Shown here: positions 34,921 through 47,320 of the stretch, piece by piece | How positions within the stretch are numbered: the first letter of the stretch is position 1 | Layout of the letters: every line of letters starts with the position of its first letter | Source: Adineta steineri | Taxonomy: Eukaryota; Rotifera; Eurotatoria; Adinetida; Adinetidae | DNA: 64,000 nucleotides | Direction of reading: 5' to 3' | NCBI GenBank assembly: GCA_905250115.1 | Contig: CAJNOI010000097.1 | Location: 284,111 to 348,110 of the forward strand | Notes under the pieces: generated by a model | What the model was told of the DNA's origin: nothing | What the model saw: the letters and a program-made list of their open reading frames with translations, nothing else | The model's database searches: none | Program-made: the position numbers and the translations under genes

Positions 34921-35719
34921 ATGAAATTCTGATTTTTTTGTAAAAAAAGAAAAACGCTTCTTGTTGAATAAAAAGCAGAGAAATAAAAGTAAAATCTTGT
35001 TATTAAAAATCAATGAAAAAATCGCATACAATTTGAAGAAAGAGAAATTTGTTGATAAAAGGAAAATAAGGAAAAGTGAATGTGGGTATAGACCTTTTCT
35101 TTTTTTCAATGACGCCTACACCCATGTAGGCCTTCTCAGAAATAGATTCAAGAATGAAATCCACTCAATTCTGAAGGTTGTAAAAGTTAAAGGAAATCAC
35201 TATACTAATGAAGTTCTTAGTAAAATTACATTTCAAACTAGTTTCATTCTTGAATTGCTGTTGTCGAAAACAAGGAAGACGGCTTAAAAAAGTGAACAAA
35301 TCGAGTTATAAGGTAATATTCTCAGACGTTGAAGCGATTCCAAGATTACTGAGCTATATTTATGGTCAAAGAGATTCGTACTCATAATCTATTTTTGAGA
35401 AGATTTAGTATTTTATTCATCATTTGGAGCTAAACATTCCATAGGTGGTTGAGGCGCATCAAAATACCTCTAGAAATGTTTTTTCCAGAAAATTTATTTT
35501 CGATGTTTTTTTGACCCTGCGGAGAGACAAGCAAGCAATTAATTTTTACTGGATTCTTCTCTACGAGAAAGAGAATATTCAAAACATCATGAATTATTGG
35601 ATGATTGGAATAATTATACAATACGAATTCAATTTTTTCATCATATATATATATCACTCTATCAATATTTTATTTCAATTGAATAATGAATACAAACAAC
35701 TATTCTCTTTCATATTTTT
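34921..35719. other. Intergenic with repeat remnants
   Basis: Holds a small telomere-like pair (TGTGGGTATAGACC at 35081 and CCTACACCCATGTAGGCC at 35115-35132) and copy C of the dispersed repeat. No gene is supported. Confidence 0.45.
35454..35580 (-). repeat. Dispersed repeat element, copy C (half)
   Basis: Matches the first 127 bp of copy A in reverse orientation: ends GAGAAAGAGAATATTC, contains GATGTTTTTTTGACCCTGCG and TACCTCTAGAAATG. It stops after GCGCATC at its left side, so the second half of the element is missing. Confidence 0.75.
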
Positions 35720-37330
35720 TTAAGAATAAAGATTAAGCAAATTTTCCATTTGTGGAATTTTATCTCTTAATATTCGTTGATTAATTGCAATTGAATCATC
35801 ATTCATTGTTAAAATTTCTTTTTCCGTAGTTTTTTTTGCATAAATTTCTGCTAAACTAATTGGTTTTTCAATATTATTTCCATAATCTTCCATATCAAGA
35901 TGTTTACATAATCGACGAGCATTTTCAATGTTTAATTTATCAAATTTATATTCCATAACTAATCGTCCATCACGTAAAAGAGCTGGATCAATACTTTGAA
36001 TATCACAATTAAATGTACAAATAATTTGTTGATGCATTGCATCTCCAAGTAATCCATCAGAAAGATTAAGTAAATTTGCTACAGCTTGTTTATGTAAAAC
36101 AGTATTATCTGTTCGATCATGAATAATATTTTCAGCATCTTCAATAATCAAAATTGAATTCGAATGAGAAAGAAGAAATGGTAAGAAATTTGGTTCTGAT
36201 ATTTTCTAAAAAAAATAAACAAATAATTTTCATTTTTAATCATTAATATTTCAAATGAATAACTATAAAAACTTACATGAGCAAGATCAGGTGGAACATA
36301 AATTATTTCTTTACTTTTAACTTCATTAATTAAATAACGTAAATAACTTGTTTTTCCTGTTCCTGGTAGACCATGAAGCATAGTTATTCCACTGGATTTA
36401 TTTTCTTGTAATGTTTTAAGAAGTTTTTTATGAATATTTGGAAATTCATCACCATACTGAAGTTTAAGATCAACAATATCAGGTTGTTTCATTTTTATAG
36501 GTGAAAGATAAAAGCTTAGTTTATCATTATAACAAACCATTTGAAGATTAGCTTTTTCTTCGTTATATAATTCAAATTGAGATAATTGTTTTAATACTAG
36601 ATCGGCTCTCTCAACGGATTGAGGTACATGATAGATCTAAATATGAAATTGATCAGATTATAATCATTACTAACTCATTGAATTATTACTTCAAAATTGG
36701 AAAAACAATAGAAAATCTGTTTATCTTCATCAGGTTTTAATTCATTTGGATTGTCCATGGGTTTGCTACTTCTGAATCCATTTTCAAACAATACTAAAAT
36801 TTTGTAGAAAAGATTATTTTTGAAATTTATTTTTGAAAGAAATTCTTACTTGAAACATAATTACCAAGATCGATATAAATACGAGACATGATTTTTATTT
36901 TATTTTTATAATCATATGTACGTTTATAAATAAATGTATTTGGATCAACTTTATATTCATCAACAAGAAATCGTAGGATACTATAAAGAATAACGAAATA
37001 ATATTATAGTGTTTGGTTATGTAATGAAATAATATACCTTGTTGTATGATAAATACCAGCTTTCTTGCCCTGTGTCGTAGATGTTTGTTCATCATCCAAT
37101 GAACTTGATATCGTATCAAGATAGGTGTATCTATAATTTTCATATGATTCTCGATTCATTCGACAAGGAAGCATTCGGTATTTTAGTGAAAAAAGGGTTG
37201 GACCATGTAAAAGATTAATCTCTACTTGTGTTGTTATTTTAATCAAATCTTCATTGGAAAATGGTACGTGTTGGCATACACCGGAATAATTTGATGATAC
37301 ATGAATTTGTGCATTACTTTGATCAACCAT
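35720..37330 (-). CDS. AAA-family ATPase, bacterial-like
   Basis: Five exons (37038-37330, 36850-36980, 36690-36793, 36277-36636, 35720-36205) total 1374 nt (457 aa). The N-terminal half (about 1-225) has no family I recognise. The C-terminal half is a single AAA module: LQYGDEFPNIHKKLLKTL leads into Walker A HGLPGTGKTSYLRYL. Next come EIIYVPPDLAH, Walker B SILIIEDAENII, the sensor-1-like IICTFNCDIQSIDPALLRDGRL, and a short lid. The wording around Walker A/B and AVANLLNLSDGLLGD resembles stand-alone AAA ATPases of Bacteroidetes-type bacteria rather than eukaryotic BCS1, katanin or proteasomal ATPases. Horizontal origin followed by gain of four short introns is therefore my best reading. All catalytic residues (Lys, Asp-Glu-type ED, Asn, Arg finger region LLRDGR) appear present, so an active ATPase is expected. 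The substrate is unknown. Confidence 0.82.
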
Positions 37331-38381
37331 TTTAAAGAAGATAGTAAGAATAGATATGCATTCTGTTGCAAGCGTACATGTTTATATAGAATGCAGAAGT
37401 TATATCGATTGCCGAACTTCCGGCAGGCATTTTAGCCGAGGTCATCATATCGACCGTAAAGTTATATTTGTCGCAGGCAAAATTAAATTTTAGACCAAAT
37501 TAAACAAGCAAAACTTGCTTTTGTTTCCGCGCGCAAATTTGTATTTTTTTTCAATCAGGCAAATTAGTGACAACTGATAAGATAAATAACGTATCGATTG
37601 ATCAAGAGAAACTTATTTTAAAATATTTTATTGAGTAGACATGATATTCGCACGATCTGAATTGATAAAACTTACTCAATGAGATAAAAATAATCATTCT
37701 ACCCACCTCACTCATGAAAAAAAAGTTTATGAACTTCTTTAAAACAGTTGTCGTTATATTTTGTTTTATACATCTGCCGCACTCTCCATCTTCTAAAACT
37801 ATATTCAGTTTATATTGAATACAACTTGCGAACTCTACAACTTTGAAAAATTTAAAATAATAATAACAACTGAATTATTTTTTGAAAATTTTTTAAAATC
37901 TTATGATCATAGAATCATTTTAAAATTAAGTTTAATTCTGCTTGACACATATTCATACTTACATTTCTATCACACTTCAAACAAGAAATAAAGGTCAAAA
38001 AATATACATCTGGAGGATGTGGATGGGTGATTATGGGTTAAGAGAAGATCGATAACTGCGCCCATAACCACACCACACCTCACCTACACCTATTCGCACC
38101 CACCCACGCCCTCAACTAAACTCTGATTGTCTATAGCAATATTATTGAAATAAGATCATCAAAGAATTCAATCGAATGCTACATCATAATTACATTTTTT
38201 CTTCAGAGCGAATAAATACGACATCTGTTATTGATAGAAAAATTGTTACTACGACAACTTGATTTTTTAAAGACATGCAAAATATGGATATCCATGCATA
38301 TTCAAAAATGTCACATGCTAGACCATCATTATTCAAAAGCCTTCAAAATCTGTGGAAAATAAAAGCAAACTAACACTTCGA
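37331..38381. other. Intergenic region AAA ATPase / IFT74
   Basis: Divergent promoter space. The notable content is the telomere-like hairpin region at 38011-38110. The N-terminal coding part of IFT74 may also lie here, because its first exon is uncertain. Confidence 0.45.
38011..38110. repeat. Telomere-like inverted pair, largest example
   Basis: The G-rich arm TGGAGGATGTGGATGGGTGATTATGGGTTA runs from 38011. The C-rich arm CGCCCATAACCACACCACACC continues with CTCACCTACACC...CACCCACCCACGCCC to 38110. ATTATGGGTTA and GCCCATAACCA are close inverted matches across a roughly 25-bp loop. Confidence 0.55.
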
Positions 38382-40253
38382 ATGAACGCAAAGAATGAAG
38401 TAGGAGAAATTTTATTCTTTTATGTAATTAATTTATCTTATAGGAGCGTCTTCTTAATCAAGATGAGTTGCAAGATCGAACTTATTTTCTTAATATTATT
38501 AAGTAAAAAAATTTATTAAAAATATATTTACGAATTATTATCTATTTAGGTCAAAAATATCTGAAGTTAAATTGGAAATTCAAAGATTGCAGCATGAAAT
38601 CGAATCATTAAGTGAAAATAAACGACAATATATTGTATTGAATAAAACGTAAAAATATTTCAATGAAAATAACATATTCATATATATAACTTATTCATAG
38701 TGCTGAAGATTTATCTGAAAAAGTTAAAAATTTACAAAATGATTTAGAAGATTATAACATGGCACGCATGAATTCATTTTGTGAGAAGAAAAAAACTTTT
38801 TTTTGAATATTTTATCGAAAGTTATTGATCAATTACAACAACAGGTGATGTTACAAAAGTGAAAAAAGAAATTCAAGATTTAAATGCACATAATCAACAA
38901 GTCGAATCATCTATTGAACAAATGTATCTTGAAAAACAAAGGTATTCTATTTTCTTATTTAAATACAATCAGATCTTACAAAATATTACTTATAGTCTGA
39001 AATTTTCTAATTCAGAAAAGAAGAACAAATTCAACGACTTGAATATGAACTTACTAATGATAAACAAAAGCTTGACACATGTCGAACAAATCTAGTAAAA
39101 TTAAAATTTTTTTTTTATCTTTACTTATTTACTTCTTCATTAAAACAGGATTACAATCAAATTAAAACTACATCGGATCAATTGCAATATGAAAGAAATT
39201 GTATGGAAAATGAAATTTCTATCTTAGATAATCGTATGAATAAAATGCGTGAACAAATGTTAATTACTGTTACCCAACAAGAAGCTTTATCTCTCATCGA
39301 ACAAATTTCCGAACTTGAAATAAAACATTATCAATTAATAAATGACAATCAAAATCTTTCAACAACTGAAGAAGCATACGAAAAATTAACTAATCAAATG
39401 AACGAAGATAATGAAGAATTAATATTTTTAGAACAACAAATTTCGGAATTATGTAAACATAATGAAAATCTTAAACAATTAGTTGATAATAATATACCAG
39501 AACACGAGATAGATGATGAATTATTTTTATTGTATGAACGAATTTCAAATGATATTAAAACTATACAAAAAACTAATTTAGATTTAATAGTATTAATACA
39601 AGATAATTGTACACAATTAAATATAAAATTTAATCAATATAAAAATGAAAATGAAAAATCGCATAATACAATAATAATTCTAATTGAACAGCATAGAAAA
39701 CTTAAACAAGATTATATGAATTTAGAAGTACTTGATAAAAAATTACTAGATGAATTGCAAGAATTAAAAATAAAATATAGTAAAATGCAAGAAGATTTAC
39801 ATAGATTCAATGATTTAGAAAGTTTAAAACATAAAGCTGAAAAACGAAAACAACAATTAATTGCAGATAAAATTAATATGATAAGACAAAAACAAATTAC
39901 TAATATGGAAATTCAAACATTGCAAACACAATTTGAATCTATTCAAAAACAATTACAAGATAATGAAATACATCAACAAGTGAGTCATTTTTGTCTGTGT
40001 ACAGTAAAGCAGGGGCATAGGCCACATAGATGTTTCATTACTTTCGAATTCGAAATATTTTTTATTTCATTTTCAGATTGTTAATTTAGAAAAAAAACTT
40101 CAAACTGCATCTGAAACATTATTTACTCTTGATGAATTGCAAGCATCACAAAACTTCCAAAATCAATATGAACAAGTCAAACATCAAGCATTGCAACTTG
40201 TCGAAAATTATAATCGATGGTTAATTGAACAATATAAAAAATCGTCCATATAA
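38382..40253 (+). CDS. IFT74: Intraflagellar transport protein 74
   Basis: IFT-B core subunit that pairs with IFT81 and helps carry tubulin into cilia. Eight exons total 1440 nt (479 aa): 38382-38399, 38444-38502, 38550-38648, 38701-38780, 38845-38941, 39016-39094, 39149-39979, 40077-40253. It is coiled coil throughout. Landmarks shared with animal IFT74 are DRTYFLNIIKSKISEVKLEIQ, a VKNLQNDLEDYN segment, QYERNCMENEISILD, EELIFLEQQISEL, HRFNDLESLKHKAEKRK and QLQDNEIHQQIVNLEKKLQ. The animal protein is about 600 aa, with a basic disordered N-terminus of about 100 residues. Here that part is missing or sits in an unrecognised exon upstream. The 18-nt first exon with ATG at 38382 is the weakest part of the model. 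The intron at 39980-40076 is the only one of the inner introns near 100 bp. Confidence 0.88.
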
Positions 40254-41495
40254 TATACCCTTTTTTATTTTTGTATATTATTGTTTTTATATATTATTTG
40301 AACAATCAGTCATGTTCATCAATGTAACCTTTAGAATTAGATTATCTAATGTCACAGAGAATAATTATGTTCTAGCACGAGTTGAAAATGAACTTTTGAC
40401 ATGATTCATATTTCAGATCTATAGAAAAGCAAAAGACGACAGACTCATACATCCTCATTCGTCTTGTGACTTCTCCTATTAAATCATAATCTCATTTCTA
40501 TTGAAATAAGTCAATAAATGAAAGTTATTTTCTTCTAAAGAAGTGTAAGAATCAAATTCAATTGTATATACTTATAATTGTCCTGTATATTTATTCGTAT
40601 TTAATTGAGCATTAAAAACTAATTTCATATATTTTTACTTGCTAATGGAACATCATAAAAATGATTACATAAGATAACCAATTCTGAATTGAATGTATAT
40701 ATATACAGCTCGATCTCATGTGATCTGGCGCGTGAGAGTTCGAATTTTTTTGTATAATACAACGAAAATACGGGACCAGTGGATCAAGTGGATATACAAA
40801 ACAATACAATGGGACTAGAAGTTGCTTTCCCATTTATTTGACATCACTATGTACAAAATGAAAAAAGTCTGGAACTTTCAGAGTTTTGCCTGCAACTTAC
40901 TCGAGAGCTCGTAAAAGAATATGAATCAAAGCGGCTACATATGAAAGGCAGACCATCAATCGAATGTTTTATTCCCGAAAATAATGTCAAGAAACATTGT
41001 TCCGCTCACAGTCATACAGTCAAGCGAAAAAAGAACGGAATGATGCAAGGCTTTATTGCCGAGATTGTAATGTTCACATTTTAATAAACCTGACAAAATA
41101 AAAAAAATTTGGACATTGACGAGTTTGTATACCTTATTCAAAATAAGCAGATCTTGAAAGGATTAAACTTATAGACTTGACAGGATGAGCCAATATGATT
41201 CCAAAGTGTACATAGATTCATCTTTCTCTATGATCCTCATCTACACTTACACCTTATCTCACGCGCTGAATAAACCATGTGTTAATTACATTTACTCTAA
41301 CATACAAAAAATATTTTTGAATAAAATATTACATATATATTTTTTGTTTTTAAATATATTTTTTGTTCATTCTGATTTGCACTCACGTCTATATACCATT
41401 GTAGAGGACATGTAAGCAATTTCTATTGGTTGTTCTTTGTCTATTACCTTGATCTGTCATGTACATTTACATCTCTTTCTTCTTGTTGAATAAAA
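40254..41495. other. Intergenic IFT74 / RMND5
   Basis: No exon is seen. A GTTCGAAT-like string near 40739 has no tRNA cloverleaf around it. T-rich stretches lie at 41300-41370. Confidence 0.5.
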
Positions 41496-43116
41496 ATGTC
41501 TAATACAACTAATATGTTAAATATTATTGAAAAAGATGTTGATAAAGCTATTGAATCTGTTCAAGAATATTATACAACCATTGAAACAAATCTTGATAGT
41601 GTTATCGAACAAATTCAATTAACTCTTTCTAATCCAACCGAAGATAAGTTTATCAAAACTTCAATTCAAAATACTTTAAAACCATTAGCGAAACAATATA
41701 GTGATAAACATAAAGATTTACATGGTTCAATATCCAAAATTGGTAAAACAATTGATAAAAGTTTTCAATCAGATTTTGGTAATGTTCCTATCACTGAATT
41801 ATTTGATACACCTGAAAAATTTAAATTAATTTATATGATTATATGTGAAGATCTTTATCGTCAAGGACGTATGTCAATAGCCGATAAATTAATTGAAGAA
41901 AGTAAATTAAATGATAATGATTTATTTAATCTTGAAAAAAATTTTCTCGAAGAAATCAATATGATATTAGAAAATTTACGTGAAAAAAATCTTTTACCAG
42001 CTATTGATTGGTGTATACGTCATAGAAATGAATTAAATAAAACAAATAGTTTATTAGAATTTTATTTACATAAAATGCGTTTTGTACAATTATTACAATC
42101 AGGAAATTTTAATGAAGCTAAAACTTACTTAACTAATTTAAGACAATATTCAATTATGAATGGACAATGTGAACAAGATGTTAATCAATTAATGGGTGCA
42201 TTAGTTTTTGCACAACGAGATTTATCTAAATCACCATATAAATATTTACTTGAACCACATCTTTGGTTACAATTGTCAGAGTTATTTATGCAACAAGCTT
42301 TTCAACAAGTTGGACTTGCACAAGATAGTCCACTTTATGTAGTAATGAAAATTGGTTTTCAAGCTTTACCAGCTCTTATGAGGTAAAAAGAAATCTTGAT
42401 TTTTTATAGGATAGAAAAAGTTTGCTGTTGAAAAGAAATTATGAATTAGATAGTTAAGTATTAGAAAAAAAAATGATTAGATATTATTATGTCTTGCAGA
42501 TATATTTCTTTACTTATAATAAGTATAAAGGCAACATTGTTATTGTTTTTCGTTCAGTTGTTTACCTTCCATATACACGCACATTCTCCTTCTATTACTA
42601 TTCGATATATTCATTCTTTCTTTCTATCGTGTTATATATATATATATCGGTCGATAGAATAATAAACATGAACATGTCGTTACGCTTATCATCGACTAAT
42701 ATCCTTTTCTTATTCGAAAGCAAAGATACTCTTCTATTAAATTTACAAAGAAATCAAAATTTAACATTATTCTTCTTTTTATTTTAGCATAGTGAATGCT
42801 ATGCAAAACACTCAAGTATGTCATATATTATCAAAAGACGAATTACCTATAGAAATTGATGTTGGTCAAGAACATCGTTATCATAGTGTATTTGCTTGTC
42901 CAATTCTTCGACAACAAACAACAGATCAAAATCCTCCAATGAAACTTGTTTGTGGTCATGTTATATCCAAAGATGCACTTAATAAATTATCTATACAAAA
43001 TAAACTGAAATGTCCATATTGTCCTTTAGGTAAATTCATTCAAAATATAATATATATATATATGTTCATTTCTTTTAGAACAAAGTCCATCGGATGCTCG
43101 ACAACTGTTTTTTTGA
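41496..43116 (+). CDS. RMND5A: RMND5 / GID2 homologue, CTLH E3 ligase RING subunit
   Basis: One of the two RING subunits (with MAEA) of the CTLH/GID ubiquitin ligase. Three exons, 41496-42382, 42788-43029 and 43079-43116, total 1167 nt (388 aa; human about 391). The N-terminal helical region includes [20 protein letters not shown]. LisH/CTLH follows ([19 protein letters not shown], then [15 protein letters not shown]...[14 protein letters not shown]). The C-terminal RING-like domain is [52 protein letters not shown] and [20 protein letters not shown], with the atypical incomplete zinc ligand set of this family. The C-terminal FF is conserved. The selenophosphate-synthetase gene starts only 162 bp downstream on the same strand. 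Confidence 0.96.
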
Positions 43117-43278
43117 ACATAATTAATCCGGTTTTTAATGTAAAATAATGTATTTTCGTCCGTTTTCTTTTTTCGTGTGCCAATAATGAAGATCAGTTAT
43201 TATTCTCGTTTTCTTCCTTTTAAATATGTACATTTTAAACAGCAAAAAAAAACTAATGTTCTAGATTATATATATATA

Positions 43279-44677
43279 ATGTATAGAAAATATTTTGATC
43301 CATTGGATTATAATTTATCGGCTGATTTTCGTCTAACAAAATTATCCGATCTTAAAGGTAGAGGATGTAAAGTTCCTCGAGATGTTCTCCACCGGCTGCT
43401 CGAAGGCCTTCAAACAGCCGATAAAAACGGCTATGGTGATGGACAACATCATCAAGGACTCATGCCTGAGTCCAAACCAACACCAGTGGTCGGTATGTAG
43501 TTTTTTAAATATTTTAATAAAAAGATGAAACAAGAGAATTTTTTCTAAGAAAATTTTCATAGGAATTGGCCTTGATTCATGTGTGATACCAATACGTCAT
43601 GGAGGACTTTTTCTGGTACAATCAACTGCATTTTTTTATCCACTAGTTGATGATCCATATGTAATGGGAAAAATTGCATGTGCAAATGTTTTAAGTGATG
43701 TTTATGCAATGGGTGCTGTTGAAGTAGATAATATGTTAATGTTATTAAGCACAAGTAATAAAATGACAGAAAAAGAACGAGATATAATAATGCCATTGAT
43801 TCTTCAAGGATTTAAAGTACAAAACAAAGATTTTAAAATTTCATGTTGATTTTTTTCTTCTTGTAGGAATGTGCTGAAGAAGCTGGTACAACTGTTCAAG
43901 GTGGTCAGACAGTCATTAATCCATGGTTAATTGTAGGTGGTGTTGCAACTGCTGTATGTACACAAAATGAAATAATTATTCCAGAGAATGCAATTGTTGG
44001 TGATGTATTAGTATTAACAAAACCATTAGGAACACAAGTTTGTTTTTTTTTAAATTTTTAATTCAAAATAATTTTCTTTTTTCATTTTAATTCAAGGTGG
44101 CAGTTAGTGCTCATCAATGGCTTGAAAATCCTGATCGTTGGAATCGTATTAAATCTGTCATAAGTGAAGATGATGTTCGTAAAGCATATCAACGTGCAAT
44201 GAATTCAATGGCTAGATTAAATAAAATTGGTATATTTATTATTTAAATAATAATATATACATATATATTTATTCTTTAGGTGCATCTCTTATGCATAAAT
44301 ATAATGCACATGCATGTACAGATGTAACTGGTTTTGGTTTATTAGGGCATGCTCAAAATTTAGCTAAACATCAAAAACATGACGTTTCATTTGTTATACA
44401 TAATTTACCCATTATTGCTAAAATGGCAACTATAAGTAAAGCTTGTGGAAATGCATTTGGTTTATTACAAGGTACAAGTGCTGAAACATCTGGTGGTTTA
44501 CTTGTTGTTTTACCACGTGAACAAGCAGCTGCTTATTGTAAAGATATTCAAGCACAAGAAGGTTATCAAGCATGGATTATTGGTGTAGTAGAAAAAGGTG
44601 GTAGAACAGCTAAAATCATTGATAAACCGAGAATTATTGAAGTACCAGCAAAAGATACCGAAGGTGAATTATGGTAA
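43279..44677 (+). CDS. SEPHS1: Selenophosphate synthetase 1-like, Arg at the Sec site
   Basis: Five exons, 43279-43492, 43563-43816, 43867-44037, 44097-44229 and 44280-44677, total 1170 nt (389 aa; human SEPHS1 about 392). The family sequence is nearly complete: [110 protein letters not shown] and [14 protein letters not shown]. The residue that is Sec or Cys in active SelD/SPS2 is Arg28, codon AGA (43360-43362), one base from TGA. SPS1 proteins with Thr, Arg, Leu or Gly here are thought not to make selenophosphate. In addition the conserved Asp of the QTTDxxYPxVDD block is Ala94 ([12 protein letters not shown]), a residue linked to metal/ATP binding in SelD. A moonlighting or regulatory role is therefore more likely than selenium metabolism. 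The start follows a CTAG 17 bp upstream of the ATG. Confidence 0.95.
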
Positions 44678-45038
44678 ATTCCAATCAAAGAAAATAAATG
44701 TTGTCATTATTATTGTTGTTGTTGTTGTTCTTCTTTTTTTTTTGTTTCAATTTTTTGTTTATCTTTATTATGAAGGATTGAAATGAAGTACTAATAACGA
44801 ATACTGTAGAATATATTCTCTTGCAGTTATTAATCTGATTGTTCCTATAAAGATTAACTTAAATTGATAGATTTTTTTTTGTTTGTTCATACTGTAAGTT
44901 TCTGAAAAATAAAATCTTTACAAAGGATTAACATAGACTTTTTTCATTTCATATGATTTATATTAGATTTACTTAAATAAGGTTCTTTTTATTGAGGAAT
45001 AAAAACTTTCATAAAAATGAACAAAAAAAAAGGAATTT

Positions 45039-47320
45039 TCATGTAAGATTTTCATCTAATGTAACAATATGTTCTGGTATATAGCCTTGTTTTCCATCAC
45101 CACGTCTTATTAACATCCAGTCACCAATTGATTCAATTGTATCAACAGGTGTAACTACTTCAGATTCTAATACACTAATATCACCAACAAATTGTCGTTG
45201 ATAATTCTCAATAACACGTAAACGAGGATTTGAACGACATATGAGTGGTTGTTTATCTAGAACATTGACTGATGAACTTTTACATGAAGTTAAATTTAAT
45301 GTTTCATAAGCATTTTGATCATATGGATGAAGTGATACATTTGAAATTTGTCGTGATAAAACAGATTCATCTTGAAATTGTTGACGAGTATATGTTCGAG
45401 TTTTATTTAAACGTGGACATGTTGATATTTGTAATTCATTATTCATTTGACATGGCCCAATTGATGAAATAAAACGACCAGGTGGTGGTGGTGTCGATAT
45501 ATTATCAGAAGATTTATTCGTAATCGATACACGTGAATAACGTGGTTTATCATAAATACTGACATTAAATAAACTAATATTATTTTGTGATGGTGATTCA
45601 AATGATGATTCAGATAATTGAAGACAATAAATAGGTATAAAACCAGTTTCACCAGTTTCAGGTATTTCAATAAATACCCAATTAGATATTTTATAAAGTG
45701 CTTTGACAGTTGTATCTAAATAAAAAGAAATACATATATTTTGTATTTACATCTTTGGAATTCTAGAAATCTTAGTATTCACATGAAGAACAGTGAGTCA
45801 TACGTATGTTTAGATAATTTAATTCTATTTCTGTTTGCTAAACTATTCTTTATTAAAAAAAAGTTATTTTCCCTCAAACTAGAACAGACCCAGCAGGATT
45901 ATAAATAGCAAAGCTATAAATAGAAAATGAGGAAGTGCATCAGTCTCCTAGGTCTAAAATTCCTTTACATTATGCTAGGCTATGCCCTTGGTAAATTGTG
46001 TATATATACTTTTTTTTCTTTCCTTTTAATTGTTCTTAATATACATAATTGTATGTAACATGAAACATTTTTCTATGAATGGCATCAATATCCCCACCGA
46101 CTGATCATTCTATTTTGTTGTCGAAATCTAATAGTACATTTCTAAATATAAGATTCTTGTTTTGCTTATATCGGGAACTAATGTACTTTTCATTAAGGAA
46201 TAAATTCGAATGTATGTTACAAAAAGGTTTAATCATTAGCCAAGAAAAGATGAATAACACATGTTTCTTTTTCGCTCAATAAATATGTGTCAATACCTAT
46301 ATATATGTCACGCTTAACATTCTATTTATTTCCAATTAGATAGTCAAGTAGGCATTCAGCGGAAGTAGAAAATCAATAAAACACATATATATATATCTTT
46401 CATTATCGATTTAGTTGACAATCTCTTATACATGTGAAGATTAACAATATATGTTGACTTAGATGTGAATATATAAAAGATATCGTTAAAGTGAAATGAA
46501 ACGAAATATTAAGTGTTAAAAAACAATTAAATGGTCATTCAATGGGATAGAATATGACCATCACTGCTATTTTCTCATAGATTATTCAAGCAGAACAAAA
46601 TGGCTATTATTGGTACCTTTCGTTACGGCAATTGTATTCTTATTGTATTGCATCGATTTTGCATGTAAAGGTTTATATGATTGTGAAATAATCATTGACA
46701 GATTGGCGGGTGATGAAGGCGTTGCACGAGACAGATGTTTACAACTATTCATATTTTCTAACGGTTGTTCATTATCATCATCATCTATGAGCATACATTC
46801 CTTTTGAATTGATAGATGAGATAAACTTTTATTTCGTTCTTTTTTTGAAAGCTAAAAATGAAGAATAAAAAGATATTAGTCATACTTCTATATAAAACCA
46901 ATTAATCATACATATTTATTGAATTTTTTTTCTGTTGGTATTGTTTCTTGTTTAACTGTATGAAAGTCATGATATTTTTCTTTATTGATACGTTTACAAG
47001 CACTTGTAAGTTCTAAATATAGAAAGAAATATTTAAATATTTACAACAAATGAATTTTTTTCCATAATATTCGAAAGATTAGCGAGTATAAAAATATTTC
47101 TACTTACTTAAAAAATTACACGAATCCCACATTTTTTTCAATGAATGAATAATATATAGAAGATGAGATAGATTTTATACTCAACAGGGGATATAATTAT
47201 ACATTGCTGTGCATATGAAAGAAAATGTGTGTGTTTTTCGATCGAAATAGATTTACCTTTAACATGTTTACGAAATTGAAGGATACGTAAAAGTTTTGTA
47301 AATTTTCTTGATTGTTCCAT
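45039..47320 (-). CDS. Two-SH3-domain adaptor-like protein
   Basis: Four exons (47257-47320, 46912-47012, 46617-46851, 45039-45715) total 1077 nt (358 aa). The N-terminal about 100 residues are basic and unstructured. The first SH3 domain spans an intron of 901 bp: the MQYNKNTIAVTK strand ends exon 3, and DTTVKALYKISNWVFIEIPETGETGFIPIYCL starts exon 4. A Ser-rich linker with a proline run (STPPPPGRF) follows. The second SH3 is at the C-terminus (LRVIENYQRQFVGDISVLESEVV ... DWMLIRRGDGKQGYIPEHIVTL), lacking some of the usual acidic RT-loop residues. It is probably a cytoplasmic scaffold binding proline-rich partners; I cannot assign an orthologue. The gap-crossing exon join is supported by phase and by completing a canonical SH3 fold. 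Confidence 0.78.

Noticed and set aside
40690..40760. Possible tRNA (GTTCGAAT near 40739)
   Set aside because: No acceptor or anticodon stem can be formed around it, and no A-box is present at the right distance.
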